From positions 930,001-994,000 of the forward strand of contig AP017959.1 of the NCBI GenBank assembly GCA_002356215.1: DNA of 64,000 bases, written 5' to 3'. The notes beneath the pieces were generated by a model. The model did no database searches. It was not told the DNA's origin and was given only the letters and a program-made list of their open reading frames with translations. The DNA comes from [Synechococcus] sp. NIES-970. GTDB taxonomy: Bacteria; Cyanobacteriota; Cyanobacteriia; Cyanobacteriales; MRBY01. The position numbers were made by a program, and so were the translations under genes. Numbering within the stretch: position 1 is the stretch's first letter; each line of letters starts with the position of its first letter. Positions 54,923-64,000 of the stretch are shown here, piece by piece.

Positions 54923-56380
54923 TTAAAGTTTGGGTTGTTGTTTATGCCATTCGGTTGCTTGTTCGTAGGCATAAGCTGCCTGGAGTAGGAGATCTTCTCT
55001 AAGTACATTGCCAATAAGTTGCATCCCGATGGGTAGCCCTTGGGTATCAAAACCACAAGGCAGGCTCAAGGCCGGCAGGCCAGCGAGATTAACGGGGATT
55101 GTCATCAGGTCAGATAGGTACATGCTGAGGGGATCATCTGTTTTTTCGCCAGCTTTAAAGGCAGTGCTGGGGGAAGTGGGGCAGATAAGGAGGTCAACTT
55201 TTGCAAAGGCATTGTCAAAATCTTCTTTGATTAAAGTTCGCACCTTTTGAGCTTTGAGGTAATAGGCATCGTAATAGCCGGCGGAGAGGGTATAAGTCCC
55301 TAGCATGATCCGCCGTTTTACCTCAGGACCAAAGCCTGCTGCCCGGGTTTGGGTATACATATCCACCAGGTTATTGGCAGAATCACTACGGCGCCCGTAT
55401 TTCACTGCATCGTAGCGGGCGAGGTTTGCCGAGGCTTCGGAGGGAGCAATGATGTAGTAGGCGGGCAGGCCATAGCGGAATCGGGGACAGGAGATGGTTT
55501 CAATTTCAACGCCTAGGGCTTGAAATTGGGCGATCGCCTGTTGGACTGCCGCTGCCACTTCTGGCTCAAGACCTTCCCCAAAGGTTTCCTGGATAATGCC
55601 AATTTTTAGGGGTTTATCCTTAGGCAGGTCCGTCTGGAGCAGTTGGCTATACTGGGGAATTTCGACATCTAAGCTAGTGGAATCTTTCGGGTCATAGCCA
55701 GCGATCGCCTCCAACAAAATTGCCGTATCCTCTACGGTGCGGGCAAAGGGGCCAATCTGATCTAGCGAAGAAGCATAGGCCACCAGACCAAAGCGAGAAA
55801 CAAGGCCATAGGTTGGCTTCAAACCCACAACACCGCACAAAGAGGCTGGCTGACGAATGGATCCCCCCGTATCCGAACCCAGGGCGATCGGCGCTTCCCC
55901 TGCCGCCACTGCTGCCGCCGATCCCCCAGAAGAGCCCCCTGGAACCCTGGTCACATCCCAGGGATTGCCTGTTACTTGGTAGCCAGAATTTTCTGTAGAG
56001 CTACCCATGGCGAACTCATCAAGATTTGTTTTACCGACCATAATCGCCCCTGCTTCCCGGAGCTTCTGGGTTACTGTCGATTCGTAGGTGGGCACAAAAC
56101 CTTCAAGAATCCGTGATGCACAGGTGGTCTGAATGCCTTTGGTACAGAGATTGTCTTTAATTGCGATTGGAATTCCTTCCAGGAGGCCAATGGTTTCCCC
56201 CCGCGCAATTTTTTCATCCACCTGCGCCGCTTGGGTTAGAGCCTGATCTTTAGTCAATGTCAAAAAGGCCTTAACCTTAGGTTCCACCGCTTCGATATGG
56301 GCAAAGGTTGCCGTCAAAATTTCAACAGCAGAACGTTCCTTTGTGATGAGTTGTTGGTGTAGCGTGCGGATGGCTGACAT
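54923..56380 (-). CDS. gatA: Glutamyl/aspartyl-tRNA amidotransferase subunit A
   Basis: GatA, 485 residues, the amidase that releases ammonia from glutamine for making Gln-tRNA(Gln) in bacteria lacking GlnRS. The Ser-cisSer-Lys triad falls at Lys75 (PIAIKDN), Ser150 and Ser174 ([15 protein letters not shown] and [13 protein letters not shown]). Full length; terminator downstream. gatB and gatC are not adjacent. Confidence 0.96.
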   Translation of the reverse strand: MSAIRTLHQQLITKERSAVEILTATFAHIEAVEPKVKAFLTLTKDQALTQAAQVDEKIARGETIGLLEGIPIAIKDNLCTKGIQTTCASRILEGFVPTYESTVTQKLREAGAIMVGKTNLDEFAMGSSTENSGYQVTGNPWDVTRVPGGSSGGSAAAVAAGEAPIALGSDTGGSIRQPASLCGVVGLKPTYGLVSRFGLVAYASSLDQIGPFARTVEDTAILLEAIAGYDPKDSTSLDVEIPQYSQLLQTDLPKDKPLKIGIIQETFGEGLEPEVAAAVQQAIAQFQALGVEIETISCPRFRYGLPAYYIIAPSEASANLARYDAVKYGRRSDSANNLVDMYTQTRAAGFGPEVKRRIMLGTYTLSAGYYDAYYLKAQKVRTLIKEDFDNAFAKVDLLICPTSPSTAFKAGEKTDDPLSMYLSDLMTIPVNLAGLPALSLPCGFDTQGLPIGMQLIGNVLREDLLLQAAYAYEQATEWHKQQPKL

Positions 56381-56627
56381 GCTTTATATATTCTCTGAAA
56401 TACCCCAATCAGTTTATCTACTTGCCTTCCTCCCTGACAATCACCCCCCAAAATAATTTTCAGGCGATCGCCCCGGAAGGGAACCCCCATCCGATACAAT
56501 AAATTCCAGCTTATGTTAATTTAATAAATCTGTTTTTAGTCAGCACAACAAAATGCTAAATTTATGAGCGCTCATATTCTTAAACAAAATGTGAGAATCG
56601 CTCCGGTAGACTTTTTAGGAATCATCA

Positions 56628-56873
56628 ATGAACCAGGAAATTTTCGACAAAATTAAAAACATCATCGTTGATCAGCTAGATGTCGATGCTGACGCCGTAA
56701 CCGCCGACTCAAATTTTATCAGTGACCTTGACGCTGATTCCCTTGATACAGTTGAGCTGGTCATGGCTTTTGAAGAAGAGTTCGATATCGATATTCCCGA
56801 TGATGTCGCTGAAAAAATCACTACGGTGGGAGAAGCAGTTAACATCATTGCTGAGAAAACGGGTCAAAATTAA
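56628..56873 (+). CDS. acpP: Acyl carrier protein
   Basis: ACP, 81 residues, the acyl shuttle of type II fatty acid synthesis. The phosphopantetheine serine is Ser38 in [20 protein letters not shown]. The strongly acidic four-helix design is clear. fabF follows on the same strand after 145 bases, the common acpP-fabF pairing. Confidence 0.97.
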   Translation: MNQEIFDKIKNIIVDQLDVDADAVTADSNFISDLDADSLDTVELVMAFEEEFDIDIPDDVAEKITTVGEAVNIIAEKTGQN

Positions 56874-57018
56874 TTCTTTCGATCTCACCAACTGAACCGT
56901 GACCTTTAGAGCTGCGAACTTTTTACAGTTATCGCGGCTTTCTCGCTAGTTTTTACAATCATTGCTTCCCCCGGACGCCCAACCTTTTTCCCCCACTGCA
57001 AAAACACTTACATCAGCC

Positions 57019-58275
57019 ATGGCAAACTCATCCCCGTATCGCGTTGTAATCACCGGTTTAGGTGCGATCACCCCGATTGGCAATACCCTACAAGAGTATT
57101 GGGAAGGACTCATGACCGGTCGCAATGGGATTGATGTTGTGACCGCCTTTGATGCTTCTCAGCACACTTGTCGCATTGCTGGTGAAGTCAAAGGCTTTGA
57201 TCCGCTGGATTTTATTCCCAAAAAAGAAGCCAAACGGATGGATCGATTTTCCCAATTTGCCGTGGCTGCCAGCAAACAAGCCCTGGCTGATGCGGGATTA
57301 GAAATCAATCCAGAAAATGCGCCAGATATCGGTGTGATGATTGGGACAGGGGTCGGTGGCATCAAGGTCATGGAAGACCAGCAGGAAATTTATTTAGAAA
57401 AGGGCCCAAGCCGTTGTAGCCCCTTTATGATCCCCATGATGATCGCCAATATGGCGGCGGGTTTGACGGCGATCCACACCGGTGCCCAGGGACCAAATAG
57501 CTGTACGGTGACGGCCTGTGCGGCTGGTTCTAATGCTGTCGGAGAGGCATTTCGGCTCGTGCAACAGGGCTATGCTAAAGCCATGATCTCCGGTGGTACA
57601 GAAGCAGCGATTACCCCCCTAAGTTTTGCTGGGTTTGCCTCAGCTCGGGCCCTTTCGACTCGCAATGACGATCCGAAGCATGCCTGTCGTCCTTTCGATC
57701 AAGACCGGGATGGTTTTGTAATGGGTGAAGGAGCGGGTATTTTGATCCTCGAAGAACTAGAACATGCCTTAGCCCGAGGCGCGAAGATCTACGGCGAAAT
57801 CGTCGGCTATGGCATGACCTGTGATGCCTACCACATGACGGCGCCGACCCCCGATGGGGCTGGGGCGACCCGGGCAATCGAACTGGCCCTCAAGGATGCG
57901 GGTCTAGCGCCCAATCAGGTGAGCTATGTCAATGCCCACGGTACCAGTACCCCAGCCAATGACATTACCGAAACCAAGGCGATCAAAAAAGCCCTCGGTG
58001 ATCAGGCTTACAAAATTCTCGTTAGCTCGACCAAATCGATGACGGGTCACCTCCTGGGTGGTTCCGGTGGCATCGAAGCGGTGGCTACGGTGATGGCGAT
58101 CGCCAACGACCGCGTCCCCCCAACAATTAATCTGGAAAACCCCCAGGAAGGTTGTGATTTGGACTATGTGGCCAATGAGAGCCGGGCGCATTTAGTTGAA
58201 GTTGCCCTGTCTAATTCTTTCGGTTTTGGCGGCCACAATGTCACCCTTGCCTTTAGGAAATATCGCCCCGAATAA
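57019..58275 (+). CDS. fabF: Beta-ketoacyl-ACP synthase II
   Basis: FabF, 418 residues from the ATG at 57019 (MANSSPYRVVITGLGAIT); an in-frame upstream start adds 19 residues without similarity. It condenses malonyl-ACP with acyl-ACP. The active-site cysteine lies in TVTACAAGSNAVGEA, and the two histidines are in NAHGTSTPANDITE and SMTGHLLGGSGGIEAV. The C-terminal SNSFGFGGHNVTLAF is complete. Part of the acpP-fabF unit. Confidence 0.97.
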   Translation: MANSSPYRVVITGLGAITPIGNTLQEYWEGLMTGRNGIDVVTAFDASQHTCRIAGEVKGFDPLDFIPKKEAKRMDRFSQFAVAASKQALADAGLEINPENAPDIGVMIGTGVGGIKVMEDQQEIYLEKGPSRCSPFMIPMMIANMAAGLTAIHTGAQGPNSCTVTACAAGSNAVGEAFRLVQQGYAKAMISGGTEAAITPLSFAGFASARALSTRNDDPKHACRPFDQDRDGFVMGEGAGILILEELEHALARGAKIYGEIVGYGMTCDAYHMTAPTPDGAGATRAIELALKDAGLAPNQVSYVNAHGTSTPANDITETKAIKKALGDQAYKILVSSTKSMTGHLLGGSGGIEAVATVMAIANDRVPPTINLENPQEGCDLDYVANESRAHLVEVALSNSFGFGGHNVTLAFRKYRPE

Positions 58276-58428
58276 ATGTTAGCGATTTGACAGAATCATT
58301 CTTGCCCAGGGATCCTAACAGTGGGATGATGGGGGGGATTTTGAGGAGGACGGCTTGTTCTCCTAAGACCGTCTAATAACTCCCTATAGTTTTTCTTTAT
58401 TTGTCGTTTACTGTCAGAAACTTTCACT

Positions 58429-60435
58429 ATGACCGTTGCAACCCAATCCGTAGATCAACTCTGTATTAATGCGATTCGCTTTTTGGCGATCGATGGCGTC
58501 GAAAAGGCAAAGTCTGGTCACCCCGGTCTCCCGATGGGCGCGGCTCCCATGGCTTACACCCTCTGGGATAAGTTCATGCGCTTTAATCCCAAAAATCCCC
58601 ACTGGGTTAACCGTGATCGCTTTGTGCTGTCGGCGGGTCATGGTTCCATGCTGCAATACGCCTTGATGTATTTGGCAGGCTATGACAGTGTTAGCCTCGA
58701 TGATATTAAACAGTTCCGTCAGTGGAAGTCCAACACCCCTGGCCACCCCGAAAACTTCGTTACTCCTGGTGTCGAAGTTACCACTGGTCCCCTCGGTCAA
58801 GGGATTGCTAACGCTGTCGGCTTGGCTCTTGCTGAAGCGCACCTGGCTGCCCGTTTCAACAAACCCGATGCAACTTTGTTTGACCATTATACCTATGTGA
58901 TCATGGGGGATGGCTGCAACATGGAAGGGATTTCTGGGGAAGCGGCTTCCATTGCTGGCCACTGGGGTCTTGGGAAGTTGATCGCCCTCTACGATGACAA
59001 CCACATTTCCATTGATGGTTCCACTGATATCGCTTTCACCGAAGATGTGTGCAAGCGCTACGAGTCCTACGGTTGGCATGTGCTCCATGTGGAAGATGGC
59101 AACAATGACATTGGGGCGATCGCCAAAGCTATCGAAGCAGCAAAGGCAGTAACCGACAAACCTTCTCTAATTAAAATCACGACCACCATCGGTTATGGTT
59201 CCCCCAACAAAGCTGATACCGCTGGTGTTCACGGTGCAGCCCTGGGGACTGATGAAATTGAACTGACCCGCAAGGCCCTCGACTGGAACTATGGCCCCTT
59301 TGAAGTACCGGAAGAAGCCCTGAGCCACTTCCGCAAAGCTGTTGACCGTGGTGCCAGTGCCGAAGCGGAGTGGAACCAAGTTTGGGCCACCTACAAAACC
59401 AAATATGCCGCAGAAGCTACCGAATTAGAGCGGATGCTCTCCGGTAAGCCCCCCGCTAACTGGGCTGATGTTCTCCCCACCGCTACCCCCGCTGACAAGG
59501 GTCTTGCCACCCGGAAGCATTCTGAAATCACCCTCAATGCGATCGCCCCGGTACTGCCCGAGCTGATCGGTGGTTCGGCGGACTTGACCCACTCCAACCT
59601 GACAGAAATTCACGTTTCCGGCGATTTCCAAAAAGGCGCTTATGAAAACCGTAACGTCCACTTCGGTGTGCGGGAACATGCCATGGGTGCTATCTGTAAC
59701 GGGATGGCTCTCCACGGCACTGGTCTGATTCCCTACGGCGCAACTTTCTTGGTGTTCTCCGACTACATGCGGAATTCCATTCGTCTGTCTGCCCTGTCTG
59801 AAACCCGGGTGATTTGGGTGATGACCCACGATTCCATCGCCCTTGGGGAAGATGGCCCGACCCACCAACCGATCGAGCATGTCGCTTCCCTGCGAGCAAT
59901 GCCGAACCTCTATGTGTATCGTCCCGCCGATACCAATGAAACCTCTGGCGCTTACAAAGTGGCAGTAGAAAGTGCAAAAACGCCGACTCTCCTGGCTCTC
60001 ACCCGCCAAGGTTTACCCAACCTTGAAGGTAGTTCGATCGCCAATGCAGAAAAGGGTGGTTATATCCTCTCTGACAGCGAAGGCACTCCCGATATCATCT
60101 TGATCGGTACCGGCAGTGAAGTGCATCTCTGTGTAGAGGCGGCGAAGGAATTGCGCGCTGCTGGCAGAAAGGTCCGCGTCGTTTCTATGCCTTGCGTAGA
60201 GCGTTTTGAAGAACAAGATGCCGCTTACCAAGAATCCGTACTACCAAAATCTGTCACCAAGCGGGTGGCCGTTGAAGCCGGTCACACCATGTGCTGGTAC
60301 AAGTACGTTGGCTTCGAAGGGGCCGTAATTGGGATCGACACTTATGGTGCCTCTGCCCCTGGTGACGTCGTCATGAAAGAATTCGGCTTCACTGTCGAGA
60401 ACGTTGTTAACACTGCCAAGGCAGTTTTGGGCTAA
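58429..60435 (+). CDS. tktA: Transketolase
   Basis: Transketolase, 668 residues, transfers two-carbon units in the Calvin cycle and pentose phosphate pathway. [17 protein letters not shown] begins the N-terminal domain, and the thiamine-diphosphate motif runs from [20 protein letters not shown] to [13 protein letters not shown]. The pyrimidine domain has [19 protein letters not shown], and [19 protein letters not shown] is intact. A strong terminator follows. 154 bases separate it from fabF. Confidence 0.97.
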   Translation: MTVATQSVDQLCINAIRFLAIDGVEKAKSGHPGLPMGAAPMAYTLWDKFMRFNPKNPHWVNRDRFVLSAGHGSMLQYALMYLAGYDSVSLDDIKQFRQWKSNTPGHPENFVTPGVEVTTGPLGQGIANAVGLALAEAHLAARFNKPDATLFDHYTYVIMGDGCNMEGISGEAASIAGHWGLGKLIALYDDNHISIDGSTDIAFTEDVCKRYESYGWHVLHVEDGNNDIGAIAKAIEAAKAVTDKPSLIKITTTIGYGSPNKADTAGVHGAALGTDEIELTRKALDWNYGPFEVPEEALSHFRKAVDRGASAEAEWNQVWATYKTKYAAEATELERMLSGKPPANWADVLPTATPADKGLATRKHSEITLNAIAPVLPELIGGSADLTHSNLTEIHVSGDFQKGAYENRNVHFGVREHAMGAICNGMALHGTGLIPYGATFLVFSDYMRNSIRLSALSETRVIWVMTHDSIALGEDGPTHQPIEHVASLRAMPNLYVYRPADTNETSGAYKVAVESAKTPTLLALTRQGLPNLEGSSIANAEKGGYILSDSEGTPDIILIGTGSEVHLCVEAAKELRAAGRKVRVVSMPCVERFEEQDAAYQESVLPKSVTKRVAVEAGHTMCWYKYVGFEGAVIGIDTYGASAPGDVVMKEFGFTVENVVNTAKAVLG

Positions 60436-60478
60436 AGCCAAGTCTGGTTATTATCTGACGTAAATTGATTAGTTGATT

Positions 60479-60509
60479 AGAGGCAGATTTATACTCTGCC
60501 TCTTTTTTT
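60479..60509 (+). terminator. Transketolase gene terminator
   Basis: AGAGGCAGA and TCTGCCTCT form a perfect 9-base stem with a 7-base loop, followed by TTTTTT. It begins 43 bases after the tktA stop. Confidence 0.9.
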
Positions 60510-60669
60510 ATCCCTAGGGCATCCATTACAGGTCATGCAATGGAACGGACAATTTAATTTTTCCAAGGCTTTCACTTTGATCTCCAGTGGCGCGATGCTC
60601 CCTATGCAAAAAATTCATCCTTGCTAAAGCAATTATGTCGAACAAAGTAAAAAGCCCATCAAAAGCCAC

Positions 60670-61806
60670 TTAGCCCGTACGCCAAATAATGGTTCCCGCC
60701 GCCACCAAACCCAGAATGTTTGGAAACCAAGCTCCTAAAAATGGCGTAACCGTACCCCAAACCCCGATGGAACTGGAAATTACAGAAATCATGTAATAGG
60801 CAAATACAATGGCGACAGAAAGGCCAACGCTGGTAGCTCGACTAGAATTTTGGGGACGGAGGCCAATGGCACTACCCACCATCGCGAAGACAATGCAGAC
60901 AAATGGCACAGAGAATTTTTCTTGTTTTTTCACCTGGAGGGTACGGATACGCCGTTCGTTGCGACTTAATCGCAAGCTTTCGAGGCACAGATCAATCACA
61001 GGTAGGGTCATTTCATTGGGCTGTTGACACTGGGTCGCCAACACAAGGGGCGCATCAGAAAGTTTAAAGAAACTTGTTTCGAACTTTTCGATGTCACTAA
61101 AGGAGCCATTTGCGGCAATCTGATAGATACTACCCTCACGCATTTGCCACCCTTCTTGGGCTGGGTTCCACTGGGCAGCAAGGGCGGTGATAATTCGTTG
61201 GGTGTCTGTGGTAGCTCGATCGAGAATTGTGAGGTTGTTCATTTGTTTGCCGTCAAAATTCTCGGCATAAAAAAGGGTTTTCAAAATTTCTCGATTTCCG
61301 GTGTCACCTTGGAGACGTTGATATTCAGGATAAATAATATTTTTCTCTTGGTAGTCACTGCTTGCCTCCCCCTTCGCAATTTCGGTGATCTTGGTTGCTT
61401 GTCTGAGTGTGCCAGGAACAATCCAGTCGTTTAGGCTAAAGGTGAACCCTGTAATCAAAAGACCGAGAATCAGACCAGGCAGCATCAGGCGCAGGGGTGA
61501 GACCCCGGCACTCCGGAGGGCAATAATTTCACTAAAAGAGGAAAGGTTGCTGTAGGCAGTGAGGGTCCCTAAAAGGGTCGCCATGGGTAAGCCTAAAACC
61601 AGAAATTCGGGTAAGCGAAGCGCTAAGATCTGGAAGGCGATCGCCCAGGTGATTTCGTTGGCAACGACGTTTCGTAGTACCTCAAAAAGAACCCCAATGG
61701 TGAGGCCGAGACTCGTGAAAATTCCTAACCCAAACAGGAAAGGCCCCACGAGTTGCGCCATAATATAGCGATCTAACAGTGAAAATACCCTTAAATTTCT
61801 CGACAT
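60670..61806 (-). CDS. LptF/LptG family permease (YjgP/YjgQ)
   Basis: A 378-residue membrane protein with three N-terminal helices (YIMAQLVGPFLFGLGIFTSLG, LGLPMATLLGTLTAYSNLSS, and LMLPGLILGLLITGFTF), a long periplasmic domain (about 135-290), then three C-terminal helices. This is the LptF/LptG design that extracts lipopolysaccharide with LptB. The conserved AYSNLSSFSEIIALRSAGVS coupling region matches. Cyanobacteria often encode one such permease, which may serve as a homodimer; that is inference. Start ATG at 61804-61806. Confidence 0.9.
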   Translation of the reverse strand: MSRNLRVFSLLDRYIMAQLVGPFLFGLGIFTSLGLTIGVLFEVLRNVVANEITWAIAFQILALRLPEFLVLGLPMATLLGTLTAYSNLSSFSEIIALRSAGVSPLRLMLPGLILGLLITGFTFSLNDWIVPGTLRQATKITEIAKGEASSDYQEKNIIYPEYQRLQGDTGNREILKTLFYAENFDGKQMNNLTILDRATTDTQRIITALAAQWNPAQEGWQMREGSIYQIAANGSFSDIEKFETSFFKLSDAPLVLATQCQQPNEMTLPVIDLCLESLRLSRNERRIRTLQVKKQEKFSVPFVCIVFAMVGSAIGLRPQNSSRATSVGLSVAIVFAYYMISVISSSIGVWGTVTPFLGAWFPNILGLVAAGTIIWRTG

Positions 61807-62010
61807 TGTAGTCTAGTCTGAGTGAAGCAGAAAAAATGGGCTGCATCTTTGTCCATAGCCCATCATGCCAAACAAGCTGAGTCTTTGGTTGAAATTGGGG
61901 CCACTGATTTATGGCGGATCTTCTCTATAATCGGGAACTCTAAGCCCTAATTGTGATTCAGTGCCATTGCCCTTCGGTTTATTTCAAATTTTATTTTTTT
62001 GATAGAGTTT

Positions 62011-63483
62011 ATGTTTGACCTGTTTGCTTCCTTGCTAATTGCCCAAGAGTCTGCCCCATTATTGGTGGCCCAGGAGAACAGGCCAACGGAACAATTACTC
62101 CCTCACCAAGCCCCGAGACTGGGGGAAGATCGTCAATCTCCCCTGGAGCGATCGCCCGCCCCAATCATCACGGAATATCAAGAAATTCGCCCGTTACCGG
62201 GAAGTTTGAACCAGGTGCCCGTCTTCAATAGCAATAGCCCCGAGGTCATCGCCCAGGAAGGGATTTTATTATCGACTTTCCCGAAATCAGGGAAAGCCCA
62301 GGCGATCGCTCACCTCGATACGCCCCTAGAAGGCCGCTTTGATATTTTTACCCACCATATTTCTCGACCCGCCGGAGAACCACGGACCCTTTATCAAGGC
62401 TTATTGGTTAATAATCCCACGGGTACGACTCGCACCTTGAGAGTCCTTCAGGGCATCAGTTATCTCAACAGTCAAGATGCACCGTTTCGGGAGTTGTTGC
62501 CCCTAGTCAATGACCCCCATGGCCATGTTTTTTCTGGCCCTGGTTCTCGCCTGGTCAGTGATGTCCTTCGAGGAAAAAATCAAACTCAATTCCCCTCAGT
62601 CCTGCGGATTCCTCCCTATAGCACCGTCGTCCTAGCGACATTGCCAATTCCGGCCAGTGGCGCCCGTTCTACCTACCTCCAGGTAGAGACCGATGGCAAT
62701 GTTTATCTTGCAAATTTGGCGAAGTATGAAGTCCGCGAAGAAGCACTGGTTACCCGCATCAATGAGCGGGGCGCCATTGTTGAAGGAAAAACAACTCGCT
62801 CACGTCCCCCCAATCTCAATGAATGGCGATCGCTGCTGACCCAAGGACGACTGGCTGCCCCCCGTGATATCCCTCCAGTGCCAACCAGGGATCCCAGCCG
62901 TATTGTTTATGGCCGGGTTGCAGGTATTTCTGAGGGAAATCAATGGGAAGCGACGGTGACAGATCCCGATGCCGATACTTTAAAGATCCCCGCAGCAGGA
63001 TCTGCTATCTCTTTTCCGATTAGCACCACCACCACAGGAACTTTTGGTACCGATCAAATTCAAAGTGCAACAATGCTGACCCGTTATCCAGACACAGCAC
63101 TCCAAGGCCATGGCAACTATTTGGTGAACTACAAGCTGACTTTTCCTTTAGAAAATCCTACGGATCAAACCCAGCGTACAGCGTTGATTTTTCAGACGCC
63201 GATCAAGGATGATCTCCATAACGATCGCCTGACATTTTTTGAAACGCCCCCAGACCGGATCTTCTATCGGGGCACAGTGCGTATCACCTACCCGGATGAA
63301 TACCGCCGTGAAACGACCCGTTACATTCACCTTGTGCAAAATCGAGGCCAGCAAGCAGAGCCATTAGCCGTTATCGAGATTCCCGCAGGGACGCGACGCA
63401 CCGCAGAAATCGACTTTTTCTATCCCCCTGATGCAACCCCACCGCAGGTCATCACGGTGGAAACATTCCCGACCACAGAATAA
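62011..63483 (+). CDS. DUF3370 family cyanobacterial exported protein
   Basis: A 490-residue protein from the ATG at 62011; an in-frame TTG at 61999 is less likely. A short hydrophobic N-terminus (FDLFASLLIAQES) may be a weak export signal. The body has PLPGSLNQVPVFNSNSPEVI, FTHHISRPAGEPRTLYQGLL and NPTGTTRTLRVLQGISYLNS, followed by a beta-rich part with many Thr/Pro residues. This matches the DUF3370 family of cyanobacteria, whose function is unknown; a cell-surface role is inference. It diverges from the LptF/LptG-type gene. Confidence 0.8.
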   Translation: MFDLFASLLIAQESAPLLVAQENRPTEQLLPHQAPRLGEDRQSPLERSPAPIITEYQEIRPLPGSLNQVPVFNSNSPEVIAQEGILLSTFPKSGKAQAIAHLDTPLEGRFDIFTHHISRPAGEPRTLYQGLLVNNPTGTTRTLRVLQGISYLNSQDAPFRELLPLVNDPHGHVFSGPGSRLVSDVLRGKNQTQFPSVLRIPPYSTVVLATLPIPASGARSTYLQVETDGNVYLANLAKYEVREEALVTRINERGAIVEGKTTRSRPPNLNEWRSLLTQGRLAAPRDIPPVPTRDPSRIVYGRVAGISEGNQWEATVTDPDADTLKIPAAGSAISFPISTTTTGTFGTDQIQSATMLTRYPDTALQGHGNYLVNYKLTFPLENPTDQTQRTALIFQTPIKDDLHNDRLTFFETPPDRIFYRGTVRITYPDEYRRETTRYIHLVQNRGQQAEPLAVIEIPAGTRRTAEIDFFYPPDATPPQVITVETFPTTE

Positions 63484-63507
63484 TAGTTCTTTGGTTTAAA
63501 CATAAGT

Positions 63508-64000
63508 TCAAGGCAAGCGTCGGGGCGGAAACAACTGTCCTAGGGGGAAACCCCAACAGGCAAAATCCCGGCGGACACTCACGGTTGGATGGGGGTCAAT
63601 TTCTTGGACTGTTTTTTCAGAAATCAGCAATGCAGGTAAAAGAGTGAGGGGAATTTGAAATAGTACATTGCTAAAGAAAAACAGCACAATTGCCGCCCCA
63701 AAACCCAGGATGTGCCACTGGGGAAGCATCGCCGCTACACCAATCGCCAAGGGGGCGTAGTGAGCCACTTGCCACAGCAAAATGACCATGGCGATCGCCC
63801 CAAGCACATTAAAGACAGGCTGCCTTGTCCCCTGGACGAGGCGGAGGATTTGTCGCTGCCGCTCATCAAGCTGCTCTGGGGGAATTTGCAAAAATGCCAG
63901 ACCAAAGGGTTGCCAGGGCCGTAAAATTTGCAGGATCCACACTGGCATCCCCCCCAAAAGAATGATTAGGCCCAACTCTAGGTTTGCAACGGGAAAGGGA
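63508..64000 (-). CDS. Multi-pass membrane protein, 5' end cut by window edge
   Basis: The minus frame is open to the right edge, so the N-terminus is missing; at least 163 residues are present. Membrane segments include LGLIILLGGMPVWILQILRP, FNVLGAIAMVILLWQVAHYA and HILGFGAAIVLFFFSNVLFQ. A PEQLDERQRQILRLVQ stretch and a SNVLFQIPLTLLPALL tail resemble the cyanobacterial low-complexity tail membrane proteins, but I am not sure of that assignment. It converges on the DUF3370 gene. Confidence 0.6.
   Translation of the reverse strand, partial: PFPVANLELGLIILLGGMPVWILQILRPWQPFGLAFLQIPPEQLDERQRQILRLVQGTRQPVFNVLGAIAMVILLWQVAHYAPLAIGVAAMLPQWHILGFGAAIVLFFFSNVLFQIPLTLLPALLISEKTVQEIDPHPTVSVRRDFACWGFPLGQLFPPRRLP

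Noticed and set aside
58414-59088. A 224-codon minus frame opposite transketolase
   Set aside because: Antisense shadow of the conserved thiamine-diphosphate domain.
1-64000. CRISPR array, insertion sequence or prophage
   Set aside because: No regularly spaced repeats, no transposase or integrase motif and no phage structural gene were seen on either strand.

Overview
The window is chromosomal DNA from a cyanobacterium. Marker genes for oxygenic phototrophs are spread along it: ycf4 (photosystem I assembly), a Ycf36/CGLD27 protein, Tab2, the Ccs1/CcdA cytochrome c maturation pair, a BLUF photoreceptor with every PixD key residue, cyAbrB, an SLH-OprB porin, and DUF3086, DUF3119 and DUF3370 proteins. 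The palindrome GCGATCGC (HIP1) recurs throughout, inside and between genes. Gene content and style most resemble the unicellular marine Synechococcus sp. PCC 7002 (Picosynechococcus) group; this placement is inference, not a database match.

Left part (1-30.6 kb): a mixed housekeeping region on both strands. It holds a truncated GT26 glycosyltransferase, smc, a YqeG-type HAD phosphatase, a methyltransferase, pixD, tab2, hslO, an FHA-PrsW fusion, lpdA, plsY, the DUF3086/DUF3119 pair, a GerMN lipoprotein, a membrane-anchored dCTP-deaminase-like protein, a ubiD-type decarboxylase, ccs1 and ccdA, an asparaginase, ycf36, a cyclophilin lipoprotein, ycf4, sdhB, cyabrB, an alpha carbonic anhydrase convergent with a Tat-type Rieske lipoprotein, a pabB/trpE-family gene and pnp. 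Most transcription units end in clear hairpin terminators, several of them bidirectional.

Middle part (31.1-48.1 kb): one long plus-strand block joining the S10, spc, alpha and L13 clusters: rplC-rplD-rplW-rplB-rpsS-rplV-rpsC-rplP-rpmC-rpsQ-rplN-rplX-rplE-rpsH-rplF-rplR-rpsE-rplO-secY-adk-infA-rpmJ-rpsM-rpsK-rpoA-rplQ-truA-rplM-rpsI-rpmE-prfA. rpsJ, rpsN, rpmD and map are not in it. A leader of about 100 bases before rplC contains two sets of competing short hairpins.

Right part (48.3-64 kb): an ABM-like protein, a major porin with its own promoter, rplS, tRNA-Trp, then secE-nusG-rplK-rplA-rplJ-rplL with an attenuator-like hairpin ahead of rplJ. gatA follows on the minus strand. Then come acpP-fabF (fatty acid synthesis), transketolase (Calvin cycle), an LptF/LptG-type permease, a DUF3370 protein and a truncated membrane protein at the right edge.

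No insertion sequence, prophage, CRISPR array or rRNA gene was seen. The one gene that looks accessory is the AT-rich dCTP-deaminase-like membrane protein at 15.8-16.6 kb. By eye its catalytic glutamate and neighbouring active-site residues are replaced, which makes it the most interesting candidate for an undescribed function. A structured, AT-rich intergenic stretch after smc is a candidate non-coding RNA.
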